This document shows positions 34,525 to 44,059 of a stretch of DNA of 64,000 bases, piece by piece. Position 1 is the stretch's first letter. The number at the start of each line of letters is the position of its first letter. The stretch spans positions 24,577,801 to 24,641,800 of the forward strand of contig JAWZYU010000019.1 in the NCBI GenBank assembly GCA_038380435.1, read 5' to 3'. A model generated the notes under the pieces. The model worked only from the letters and a program-made list of their open reading frames with translations. It had not been told where the DNA came from and did not search any database. The stretch is from Ryuthela nishihirai (taxonomy: Eukaryota; Arthropoda; Arachnida; Araneae; Heptathelidae). The position numbers and the translations under genes are program-made.

Positions 34525-36285
34525 TTAATGAGATGGTTGAGACTGGTGGAGTATTAACAATATGTTAATGTCGTGTTCCAATTTCGTTAACATCAATCGA
34601 AGATCACCACGTTCAGTGATGTGTAGTCTGTTCCTCTTCTTTGACAGTAAATTAGCTACTGCACTGAATCCACGCTCAGCCATATAGGACGAAGGAAATG
34701 CGATTAAAAACTTCTGTACTATTGCCCACAATCCAGGGTAAAGAACTGGTATTGATTTTTGAAGCCAGAACTCTTGGTATCCATGTTTGAATTTTACTTT
34801 GAGAGCTTCGTTATTCGTGAGTTCTAAGAGTTCCTCTTCCAAATTTGATGATTCTTCAGTATCTGTGTTTGCGAAAGGATCTAAAACCCAACTCGGTATA
34901 TTCGTGTTTAAAATATCTTGGAAACGCTCCGTAAAATCAACATGAAGAACTTCCAAATGTTGGCAGTAAGTAAATCTTCCGGTTTTGCAGAGACTGCTGA
35001 TAATGTGGGAAAAGTGGTTGTATTCACCTCTACCTAGATTTCGTTTGAATAGAAGTTTTCCCGCAAAAGCAGCTATGACTTTTTTTGTTTTAATTAAATT
35101 CAACTCATCACCTTGCAATTGTAAATTAACTTAATTAAATATTTTAAACAGGTCTGTCAAATAAGCGATGTCATTTTTTGACGTAATCAGGTTTTCGCGC
35201 AATTTTTCGTCTCTGTCTTCAAGAAAGTCCAGTACTGAGTCAAATAGATTGAAAAAACGATTCAGACAAACACCTTTAGAGAGCCAACGTACTTCTGTGT
35301 GCAGCAGCAAGCGATTGTAATCTTCATCATTTTCATTACAAAGCTTACCAAATAATCGGTCATTCAATGAATTGCTTCTAATCTTATTGATTGCTTTAAT
35401 AACGTAGTGGATAACGTATGCAGACGTTCATTCAAATTTTTTGCAACCAAATGCTGACGATGAATAATACAATGTACATCGAGTACATTTGGTACTGCTT
35501 GTTTCAAATGCGTTATGAAACCCTTATGACGCCCTGTCATTGCTGGAGCACCATCAGTAGCAGCAGACAAAATATTGCAAATAGGAATTTCTTTCTCTTG
35601 AAAAAACTTTTGCATGGTATTAAATATAGATTCTCCCTTTGTATTAGGTTCCAAATTTTTAACAAATAATAACTCTTCATGAATTTTTTCTTCTTTTATA
35701 AATCGTACGTATGATAAGAGTAGAGCTTCGTTATTTGGTAGAGTTGATTCATCGAGTTGAATGGAAAATTTGCAAGTGTTTAAATAATCACATAATGATA
35801 TTTCAACGTCTTTTGCCATTTCATCTATTCTTCTTTGCACTGAATTATTACTGAGAGGAATTTTTTGATGATATCTGACGGTGTCGTATGATGAAGAACA
35901 GTTTTTAATATCTCTTTGACTGCCGGCAAAATTAATTCCTCGCCAGTTGTGTGTGGTTTTCCTGCTTTTGCGATTAACAATGAAACGTTATATGAGGCTC
36001 GTAGTCCATCATCATCTTGTTTAGAAGACGACGCAAAAAGGTTTGACATAGTTGGCTGTTTTAAATATTGCTTTTCCAGTTCTTGAAAATAAGATAAATC
36101 TTTGTTCTTCTTATCAGCATGCATTTTATTTAAATGTTCTTGTAGCCTAGAAGGTTTCATACTTTCATTTGAAAAAACTTTTCGGCAAATTAAACACATT
36201 GGTTTGTAGGAAAGTACGTAAATCCATATTTCAAATACTCAATACTGTACTGCCGGCATTTCTTTTTAGATGTAGATTCAGACAT
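34525..36285 (-). pseudogene. hAT transposase, ZBED5/SCAND3-like, frameshifted
   Basis: Read from 36285: MSESTSKKKCRQYSIEYLKY; then, after a frameshift, a BED zinc finger (MCLICRKVFS...LQEHLNKMH: Cys-Cys-His-His). Next is FSIQLDEST with the first catalytic Asp, AATDGAPAMTG with the second Asp, and TEVRWLSKG. The C-terminal hAT dimerisation part PSSYMAERGFSAVANLLSKKRNRL carries the catalytic Glu (the quoted part is split at RGFSA). Three frame changes and one stop (near 35131) interrupt it. Catalytic residues are all still readable, so decay is moderate. The family cuts and pastes its element, making 8-bp target duplications. Confidence 0.93.
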
Positions 36286-36799
36286 TTTCAAATACAAATT
36301 AACTTCTCAACAGATTTATAGATAGTTATAAAAATAATGTTTATAATGACTTCTAACACTTATCACTCACGACTATTTATCACGGCGAAGCACATAAAAA
36401 TAATAAAACATTCCTAGAGCTATCGCTTTTATAGATTTGATTTTGTGCACGCATTAACTTGTATGTTTGCGATGCCGGCGCACTCGCTCCGTAAACAAGT
36501 CATTTCAAGCTCCCATATTCTTGTCGAAACACGTTAAATTGCATGAACCGCGTGTTTGCCTACCAACTTGCAAGGACTTGTCACCGTCAATCTATTCTAA
36601 ACTAAAACAAATTAGATATAGGTATACCTAATGCTAATTTAAAAATGCTTATTAACGCGATAACAATAAGATAATTTACATAGCTAGATAAAATATTTAT
36701 TCATGAAAACAGGTATTTTCAAAGTATTTTATTATATTAAAAAATAATTATAAAAAAATATTAAATATAATAAATTTATTATTATTATATTATTATTGC

Positions 36800-37330
36800 A
36801 TCAAGGTTGATTTGCCTATCAGGACGGACACACATGTCCAACATAATAAGCCTGATATAGTAGTGCATGTTAAGGTATTGAATGAGATTACAATTATTGA
36901 AGTAGGAATAACATCTCAGGATAACCTGCAGGCAGTAGAGGTTGAAAAGAAGAGGAAGTATGATCTGCTGGCTAATGAGTTGAGCCAAATTCACAAGTAT
37001 AATGTTAATATTATACCTTATGTTCTGACGTGGGATGGTATTGTAACTACGTACCATAAAGCATACTCAAAGCGACTTGGAGTGGGAAAACATAGTGAAG
37101 CTGATATCCAATCTGTGATCTTGAAGAGAACTTTTGAGAGCATCTCAGTCGACTTCAGACGTACCAGTACGCTAGTAGGACGCTAGTAGGACGGTAGTAG
37201 GCGGTAGCAGGGAACTTATTGTCCAAGCTGCAGTTGAAAAGCTGTACATGACGGATGAGGTAGTGGATGACCAGAATCACCAGGAAGACACCACAGAATA
37301 GAAGAGATAAAAAGGTTGTCACAGAAAATT
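36800..37330 (+). mobile_element. LINE C-terminal fragment nested in hAT element
   Basis: One open frame (36806-37186) contains NKPDIVVHVKVLNEITIIEV, then VEKKRKYDLLANEL and VNIIPYVLTWDGIV. The pattern PDIVV...IIEV...E-EKKRKY resembles the conserved C-terminal block found after the reverse transcriptase in several non-LTR retrotransposons, and it looks like a PD-(D/E)XK-type fold. The 5' part is missing. A TTA-rich run (36772-36797) precedes it and an ATTT run (37334-37352) follows. Confidence 0.6.
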
Positions 37331-37562
37331 CCATTAAATTTATTTATTTATTTGACCGCCCCTCTTGACTGCCTCAACGCCCCCATTTGCCTCTGGATCC
37401 GCTACCGCCCCCATGGAAGGCTCCAGCGCCCAATGGGGGTCGGTATCGCCCCCGTTGGGAATCTATGGTTTAAATCATTATTCCCGTTGTATCCTCCAAG
37501 AAAGATTTTAGCTTATTGTATTTGATTAACCATCTGATTTTTTACCATATGTCTTCGACCAG

Positions 37563-37820
37563 ATCGCTATATACATACCGTTAAGCGTTAGTCTACCGCG
37601 GAACTTTGCTGCCCTCATGTGGCAAGACGTCAGGAGGAGATTCGCGGAAATCGTCAGGTATTCCCATTACGTAGGCACCGCTCTCATTCTTGGAATGACG
37701 GAACAGGATGCTCTACGTCACTTCCAGTCTAACTTCGACAAAGCTCTTCGAAACAGTTTGAAGACAAGTGTCAATTGGTTGGCTCACAATTGGGCAAAAG
37801 ACAACAGAATGAATGCCTGA
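37563..37820 (+). CDS. Possible terminal exon of an unknown protein
   Basis: The frame is open from just after a stop near 37528 to the TGA at 37818-37820. An acceptor-like site (GATTTTTTACC...CGACCAG) ends at 37562. Reading on gives IAIYIPLSVSLPRNFAALMW, then QDVRRRFAEIVRYSHYVG, GMTEQDALRHFQSNFDKALR and a lysine- and asparagine-containing end. The base composition is clearly richer in G+C than the surroundings, and an AATAAA lies 400 bases downstream. No transposon motif is present and I do not recognise the protein. The ATG at 37617 could also be a start. No upstream exon was found in the window. Confidence 0.4.
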   Translation: MAIYIPLSVSLPRNFAALMWQDVRRRFAEIVRYSHYVGTALILGMTEQDALRHFQSNFDKALRNSLKTSVNWLAHNWAKDNRMNA

Positions 37821-38219
37821 TGAAGAAGACTTTGATGAGAACTTGTCAGACTTTATCGATGAGTCTTGCCTGGAGTATAAATTTTAATTCCTTTCTGGCT
37901 ATAGTGTTGCCAAAATCGTGTAACTTACTTTTTATGAAAATGCGCACAATCAAACATCCATTAAGTTGCTGTGGAAAAACGTGACGTACAACACTGGAAT
38001 CAATGCAGAGATGACTGTACATTTGATGCTTTTAAAGTTATGTCATTGTAAATTATCAAATCATTTAAAGCACTTTATTGGTCAATGACGTATTAGAGAG
38101 TTGCCAATCAGCATACGATTTATGAGAATCGTCGACAGCAGATTCTCACCTTTGCTTCTCCTGTTGCCACTAACTCTACACTATTATTGTCTTACAAACT
38201 GTATTCTCAACTTTATTTG

Positions 38220-38225
38220 AATAAA
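38220..38225 (+). promoter_or_regulatory. Candidate polyadenylation signal
   Basis: AATAAA lies 400 bases after the stop codon of the possible exon at 37563-37820. Such hexamers are frequent by chance in AT-rich DNA; it is listed only because of the position. Confidence 0.25.
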
Positions 38226-38604
38226 TATTTGGAAAAACTTTAAAGCAATCAAGATTTCTTTCCACGGTAGAATTAAATGTTATTTCAAAACATAATAGTT
38301 GAGGGTAGATACAATAATGGGTATATTTTAATAATAAATTATAAATATAATAATATTTGGTTCAGTTGCATCAAGATATAGGCTATATCGAATCATGGAT
38401 TGTATACAAATAAAAATATGCTTTACAGTTCCGTATTTCAATAATTCAACCTCTTCTTACTTATTTAGATAAAAAGTGAAATATATAATGGAAGAATGTA
38501 AAGCACTTTCACCACCTCGTTCGTTATTTTAAATATTTGGTGTTAGATTATTTCAGTCTTGCATTTCAGGCCACATTGTTTTTACATAATGTGAATAGTT
38601 AAAA
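38226..38604. other. No gene seen
   Basis: AT-rich; nothing recognised. Confidence 0.35.
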
Positions 38605-38850
38605 TTCTTTCTAGGGTTAGTTATGGTAGTGAAACTTGGACATTTTGCAAACAAGATAACAGGAAACTAGATGCTTTTGATTCTAGATACTTATACAGTA
38701 TCTTGGGCATTATATGATTCACCTTTGTCAGTAAGGTTGAGATTAGGCAAAGGAGTCGGCAACTTCCTTTGATTAGTAGGTATATGAGGATAGTCACATA
38801 CAGGAGAGCATTCCACTGAAGTCATCTTACAGGGGTAATGGTATTTTCTA
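38605..38850 (+). mobile_element. RTE-like LINE fragment
   Basis: GTTAGTTATGGTAGTGAAAC, then AAACTAGATGCTTTTGATTC and AGTATCTTGGGCATTA match 24855-24960 of the RTE-like LINE (the YGSETWTL...DAFDSKCLRSILGI coding block). It is truncated on both sides. Confidence 0.8.
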
Positions 38851-39399
38851 TTTCTATTTTTATATTCTATTTATTCTATATATATATATATTCTATTTTT
38901 TATGCATTGTGTGAATAGCGAATAATTTAGGAAAATTTTATGTGAGATATCACTATACCTGAATATTTCTGGTTCCGTTGCATTAGCAGATTTAGGCCTA
39001 ATTGAAAAAACAAAAGTCCACCCAAAGATGCGTTTCTTAACGAAATAATAATAATAAAAAATTATTAACTTTCATTAAAGTTGATAATTATATTAAGTAA
39101 AAACATTTAATTTGTCTTTAACAATAAAGTTTTAATACACACCAAAATTCCTTTCTGAAATATTATTCGTTCAAATATTTTTCCGTCCTAGAATTTGGTA
39201 GTATGCCTTCTCTTTGAATATATGTCTGTTTAGAATCTAAGAAGTTTTGGAGATGGCAAAAAAAAAATGCAACAACCTTTTTTTTATAAAATGACTAGGA
39301 AGATGAACCTAATGTTTTAAATTCATATAAATATTTCTTTCCTCGGAAGGAATTCTCATTATTGCTCCCTAATACAGGCCATTCAAGAAGAAGATTAAA
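38851..39399. other. No gene seen; short AT repeat
   Basis: A TA microsatellite lies at about 38878-38891. The rest is AT-rich sequence without recognised content. Confidence 0.35.
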
Positions 39400-39606
39400 T
39401 CGTTGCCCCACGTCCAGGCTCCACAGTAAGTAAATAAAAAAAATAAATACCCCCTCAAGCAGCTGCTTGCCACAGAGGTCTAACAGGAGACTGTCAGTTT
39501 ATATGCCAGAGTAGAAGATCTGAGAGGATGGCAGGACCTCAGCAGAAAACAACACGAACATCCATGCCTTACCCGGGGCTCGAACTCAGGTCCCGTAGAA
39601 TGACCC
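39400..39606 (-). repeat. Possible tRNA-derived SINE, third type
   Basis: On the minus strand, GACCTGAGTTCGAGCCCCGG has a B-box-like core, followed by GTAAGGCATGGATGTTCGTG. The A-box half is not visible. The piece CCTCAAGCAGCTGCTTGCCA belongs to the body. The family is not identified. Confidence 0.35.
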
Positions 39607-40051
39607 TAAATCGAAAAACACAGATGAAAAATTAAATTTTTCGAATAAGAAGCGAAAGAAACCATTTTTTTCTCTTACACTTTTGAACGTTTATCGTACC
39701 ATTTTGTACGTAAAATTGATTGACAAATCAAAGATCAAATTAACTTTTCGGTTGAAAGAACATTAAGTTGTAAAAAAAATTGTTAACTGCGCCACTTTTC
39801 AAAACTCTGCGATGCGAAGCTTTCCCATTGATGGGCTTTCGTCCCGCAGGGGAATCGCGTGATCCGCGTGACTTCTCATTGGCCAGCGTTCTCGTCGCCA
39901 GGCACGGTTCTATGCAAATGCGGAATGTTCTCCATGCTTCCTTGAAGACAACAGGCCAGCGACGATGCATTAACCAAAGGGTTAATGTGGTGGGGGAGGG
40001 GGGAGCGTGCAACAGACCATTTAAAGAATGGCGTCTAACAAGGGAGGCTGT

Positions 40052-41416
40052 GTACTGGACTTCCCCGAGCTACACCTCTCCCAATTCTCTATGCACTGAC
40101 ATCAACTATACCTTTAAATATAGCTGCTCGCCTGATGGCAACCAAAATATATTTGAAAGAACGTTGCTCTCCGTATGCCTCATCGTTTCGCAATGCATGT
40201 CAAGCGCCGCATTATCTCCAACATTATAAATGGAAAACCTCACAAAGACCATTCTTGCTTATAGCTAATGACCTAATGATGACCTCACAGATTCCTGACG
40301 ACAAGCCCTCTTCCAAAAAGTTAAATCACTCTCCCTGGTCTACTCCTAAGATACAGATCACAATAAATAAGTTCCCGTTTCAATATTCTTTTGATAATCA
40401 TCATTGTGATATTCTGCATGATTTCAACCTGATCCGACATAATCAATGGAATAAAAAAATAATTATTGGAACAGACGCATCAAAATCCCGTAATGGCGTT
40501 GGATTGGGCATCATATGTCCACAATTACAAGTGAATGTGGCTATCAGTCGCCATCATATTTTTTCCACTTTCAGCGCGGAAGCTGAAGCTATTAGAATTG
40601 CTTTACAACAATACACTACCGAGGCTAAAGAATACATCATTTTAACTGACAGCAAAGCGGTTCTCTCTGGTCTACTCAACATCTCCTCTCAATCTCATTC
40701 TGCAATCCTAGCTATCCATAATCAAATTATGGAATCATCTAGGATTGTTTCTAATATGCAATTTTTCTGGGTTCCTGGACATCATGGTATCGACATCAAT
40801 GAAGAGGCGGACAGACATGCTAAGGTTGGAGCTTCTTTTCCTCAAGCAACCAGTCCCTCCCTGTTCTATTTAGAAGATGCTTTAGCTACTGCTTCCAAAT
40901 CTATTCGCCAAATTCTAGACTTTGAGTGGAATTCTTCGTATTATGGCACAAGATTACCATATCTTCCGAGATTTCAACCCAAACGGACGTTCATGTATAC
41001 CTCACGTTCATCAGAAATTCTCATTTGCCGCCTTCGAGGTGAGGTTGCTCCTCTCAATGCTTTCCTTTTCAAGTGTAAACTTTCTGAATCACCTCTTTGT
41101 CCTTTCTGCCCAGAAGTTGAATCAACATTTCACTACATTATTCAATGCAAACATTATGAGCTGGAACGACAGAATATGTACCTTTCCTATAGAAAAAATC
41201 ACAATTTTTCTCTTGCTCCCTGGTCTCTTTGTGATATTCTTGCTCTTCAAAATCAGGCTCTGATTCTTGCCCTGGAAACTTTCGTTTTTGCATCTGGTCG
41301 CTTTTCTTCTGGTTTTCGTCATTAAATATCTTTCAAAATTATCTTAGGGATAAAAGGCTTCTAGGCCAAAAATCCCATTTTTTGGTCCGCCTCATGTGGA
41401 CACACACTCACTCACT
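40052..41416 (+). mobile_element. 5'-truncated LINE with 13-bp target duplication
   Basis: Identical 13-mers CAAGGGAGGCTGT lie at 40039-40051 and 41417-41429. The inserted piece starts inside the coding region and ends in a CACACACTCACTCACT tail. The coding part is uninterrupted, so this is a young insertion of a LINE with an RNase H domain (I/LOA-like group by its motifs). Confidence 0.9.
40054..41325 (+). CDS. LINE C-terminal part: connection, RNase H, zinc knuckle
   Basis: The frame is open from the truncation point (TGLPRATPLPILYALTS, without a start codon) to TAA. GTDASKSRNGVGLGII (about 40470) contains the first catalytic Asp of RNase H. FSAEAEAIRIALQQ has the Glu and ILTDSKAVLSG the second Asp. 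FWVPGHHGIDINEEADRHAK carries the His and last Asp, so the whole DEDD set is present. Near the end CPFCPEVESTFHYIIQC is a Cys-Cys-His-Cys knuckle. RNase H would remove the RNA template during element copying. The reverse transcriptase and endonuclease are missing by truncation. No stop or frameshift is seen in 424 codons. Confidence 0.9.
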   Translation, partial: TGLPRATPLPILYALTSTIPLNIAARLMATKIYLKERCSPYASSFRNACQAPHYLQHYKWKTSQRPFLLIANDLMMTSQIPDDKPSSKKLNHSPWSTPKIQITINKFPFQYSFDNHHCDILHDFNLIRHNQWNKKIIIGTDASKSRNGVGLGIICPQLQVNVAISRHHIFSTFSAEAEAIRIALQQYTTEAKEYIILTDSKAVLSGLLNISSQSHSAILAIHNQIMESSRIVSNMQFFWVPGHHGIDINEEADRHAKVGASFPQATSPSLFYLEDALATASKSIRQILDFEWNSSYYGTRLPYLPRFQPKRTFMYTSRSSEILICRLRGEVAPLNAFLFKCKLSESPLCPFCPEVESTFHYIIQCKHYELERQNMYLSYRKNHNFSLAPWSLCDILALQNQALILALETFVFASGRFSSGFRH

Positions 41417-41548
41417 CAAGGGAGGCTGTACTGAAAAAGACGGAGTGCTGAGGATTGTGTCGACCGCTGCTCTTGTGCAAACGATTATTGACTTTATCTA
41501 GGATAGGAGCGGAGTTTGCGAAAGACAGTTTCGCCGAATTCCCTAGGG

Positions 41549-42013
41549 CAGGCATGGCCAACTGTTTTTGCCCCAGGGCCGGATTGGAAAAAAAATATTT
41601 TCACGGGCCGGACGAAATATGAAATTGAAAAATGTTAAGCAAAACACATTTCTTTAAGTAAACAAAATTTTATTATGAAATTTGTTTATGAATAATTGTA
41701 AGTAAATCAATACAACAAATTAACATAATAACTAATGCGACGTGTTGAGGCGGTTTGCATCGCTTATTATTTTTTTTATTATCGTTCGTTTTAATACGTC
41801 GCTTGAACATCAAACAGATCATATCGAGTACAGATGAGTATAAAAGTTTTAATTCTTTATAACGGAATCTTTTTAAAAAAATATAGAAGTATCGAGAATT
41901 AATTCGATTAATTACTAGAAGTTAAATGCTAATATTGAAAAATTGTTCGCGGGCCACATAAATTCATTACGCGGGCCGGATCCGGCCCGCGGGCCGTATG
42001 TTGGCCATGCCTG
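41549..42013. mobile_element. hAT-type MITE, 8-bp target duplication CCCTAGGG
   Basis: Ends CAGGCATGGCCAAC and, inverted, GTTGGCCATGCCTG (with small gaps), followed inwards by GGGCCGG-rich subterminal DNA on both sides. The identical 8-mers CCCTAGGG are at 41541-41548 and 42014-42021; the target itself is a palindrome. The interior is AT-rich and non-coding, so it needed a transposase from elsewhere. Confidence 0.93.
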
Positions 42014-42170
42014 CCCTAGGGAGTATGCGCTGTGATATTTGTCGCGGCTGTAGAAAGTATTTAATTTCTTCTCGCCCAAAGCTTGGGCTTCGTTTCTTCT
42101 GCACTTCAGGTCAGAGCTTATTTATTATTTCTTTCGTCTAAGAATTTGATGACATATCGAAAATTCAAAT

Positions 42171-44045
42171 ATGGATGCGGTAGCGGACTCTCGGGAGATT
42201 TTGCTGATAGACTCGGTTGGGCCTGCACTGCACTGGATATCGGACGACGATGTCTGGCAAATCTGTAGTCCTGTTATTGAAGGGCATTTACCCTGCAAAG
42301 AGGTATCTCCTCCGCAGTTGTTGGATGGGATGTCTCCGACCCCATGGGAAAACTTTGATCATTGTGTTGAAACTGGAGAAAACTCTCACCCGCCTCAACA
42401 AGAGGCCTCAACGAAAGGATGTTGCTTCAACGTGTAAATGTTTGAAGCACAAACTTTATAAATTGGAGGAGGTAAACTACATTTTACATCATATGCCAAA
42501 TATGACTCAGATTCATGATCTTAATCCTGAAACTAATGCAACGTTTAAGACGGCCATCTTACAAAAATATTATATTGAAAAGGAAATTATGGAACATAAT
42601 TGTGAATTCAAATTCACAACGTCAAACCAGCAAGTTGCTACCACTTCCAAGAATACCGGAAATTTTGTTTCTGTTGTTAAAACTACTGATATAGTGGATA
42701 GTATGGACACAACAAATTTTAAACCTCTTAAGAAAGGACATAAACGTACTCTTTCTCCTACCCATGACACTATCCCACTTAAAAATAAATTCCAATCTAA
42801 TAGACTCTGTTTTAGCCCTGAACTCTGACCAAGCTGATGGATCAAAGGATGTTAAGGCTGCCTCTACCTCTGATAGGTCTTGTCGGTTGGATCCGTCCTC
42901 AGTGACTGGGGATAAACCGGAACAGATTCCGCCCAATTATTTTGAAAACTGGACCCTATTGCAACGAGAGCTTGCTGTTTTGGCGGTGGAGGCTTTCACT
43001 GCCAAATAAAATGGAGATGCCATTATTGTACAAACGAAGTGCACTCAGGATTTTCGCGCCTTCGTCAGATTGTTTGAAGGGTCTCACCTTGAATTTCATA
43101 CATATCAGCTTAAAGCAAAAAAAAATCTAAAAGTAGTTCTTAAAAATTTACCTCTCGATGTTACCTGCAACGAGCTTAGGACTGAGTTACTTGGCATGGG
43201 TTTGAATCCCCTTAAAATTTCACAACTCAAACATGGCGCAGAGAGGAAACCAATTCCCGTTTTCCTTGTAGAACTTTCGAAGAATGCTGCAAATAAGAAC
43301 ATTTTCAACGTTACTAGTCTTTTTCACCTACGAATTAAGGTTGAAAATTACAGAAAAGGACCTGCACCCACTCAATGTCACCGCTGCCAATCATTTGGTC
43401 ATGCGCAGAGTGGATGCCATAATAGGACCCGTTCCGTGAAATGCGCCGGGGATCATTTCACAACTACTGGTTCCAGAAGCAAGACTGATACCCCCCCCCC
43501 CACTTTCGCAAATTGTGGGCTGGCACATACAGCTAATTATAAGGGATGTGCTTTCTATCCTAAACTTGGTTCTACCAACACTATGCCTCCATCTCATAGA
43601 CAATCTAATAGACTCTAATCTCATAGACTCTAAGAATAAAATCTCATAGACTCTGGAAAAGGGAAAAGTGACTCCCCCGTTTGTTGCCAAAACATCTACT
43701 TCACTTTCGTATGCTGCTATAGTTGCTTCTTCATCTACATATAGGATTGGACAGTCTACTACTGTTCCTTCACCAGCTCCATATGAAAGTACTTCTACTC
43801 CTGTTCAGCAGAAACCTAAAGTACAAACATCCTCTAAGAGGGATAAAAAAGAGTTGGACTCAATTCTGATTAATGATTTCAAAGTTGTTTTTTCCTTTGT
43901 CAAACAGTTAAATCTTGCTGCTATTCTGACCACCATTAAATCTTTATTTACAGACTATCAAAGTGCTGAAGGCCTGATGGCCAAAATTGCTGTCGGGGTC
44001 CGAGCTTTTGATCTTCTGCTCAACGCTCTGAACTCTGATGGGTGA
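42171..44045 (+). pseudogene. Jockey/X-element-like gag (ORF1)
   Basis: Frames change at about 42420 and 42830, a stop near 43008 follows, and a frame change near 43620 separates the last segment. The middle part NLKVVLKNLPLDVTCNELRT to FHLRIKVENYRKGPAP resembles the domain that precedes the zinc knuckles in Jockey-group gag proteins. CHRCQSFGHAQSGC (about 43378) is a perfect CX2CX4HX4C knuckle, and a second, degenerate one follows (CAGDHFTT, CGLAHTANYKGC). The last segment (43668-44045) is a Ser/Thr/Pro-rich stretch and a hydrophobic tail. The protein would bind element RNA. Confidence 0.8.
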
Positions 44046-44059
44046 TTAACCTTATTACC

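Larger units (their letters stand above)
34234..37467 (-). mobile_element. hAT DNA transposon, near full length, 8-bp target duplication
   Basis: The identical 8-mers GTTTAAAT stand at 34226-34233 and 37468-37475. The ends are CAGTGATTCCGAACC and, inverted, CATAGATTCCCAACG, a short imperfect terminal repeat typical of hAT. Subterminal regions are rich in CGCCCCC on both sides. Inside is a minus-strand transposase (34525-36285). A LINE fragment is nested near the 5' side (about 36800-37330). The total is 3234 bases. Confidence 0.93.
39780..42170 (+). mobile_element. Probable 5' region of the Jockey-like LINE, with two insertions
   Basis: Removing the LINE at 40052-41416 and the hAT MITE at 41549-42013 leaves a continuous, unusually G+C-rich sequence (39780-40051, 41430-41548, 42022-42170). 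It leads straight into the first gag-like frame at 42171. A G+C-rich, non-coding leader is usual for Jockey elements, which carry an internal promoter. The assignment is inference; the true 5' end is not defined. Confidence 0.45.

Noticed and set aside
37316..37475. C-rich text (CGCCCCC...) taken as a coding or promoter island
   Set aside because: It is the subterminal region of the hAT element and mirrors the CGCCCCC-rich sequence near 34260-34310.
41941..42021. G+C-rich block as a CpG island promoter
   Set aside because: It is the subterminal inverted repeat of the hAT MITE (GGGCCGG) followed by its target duplication.
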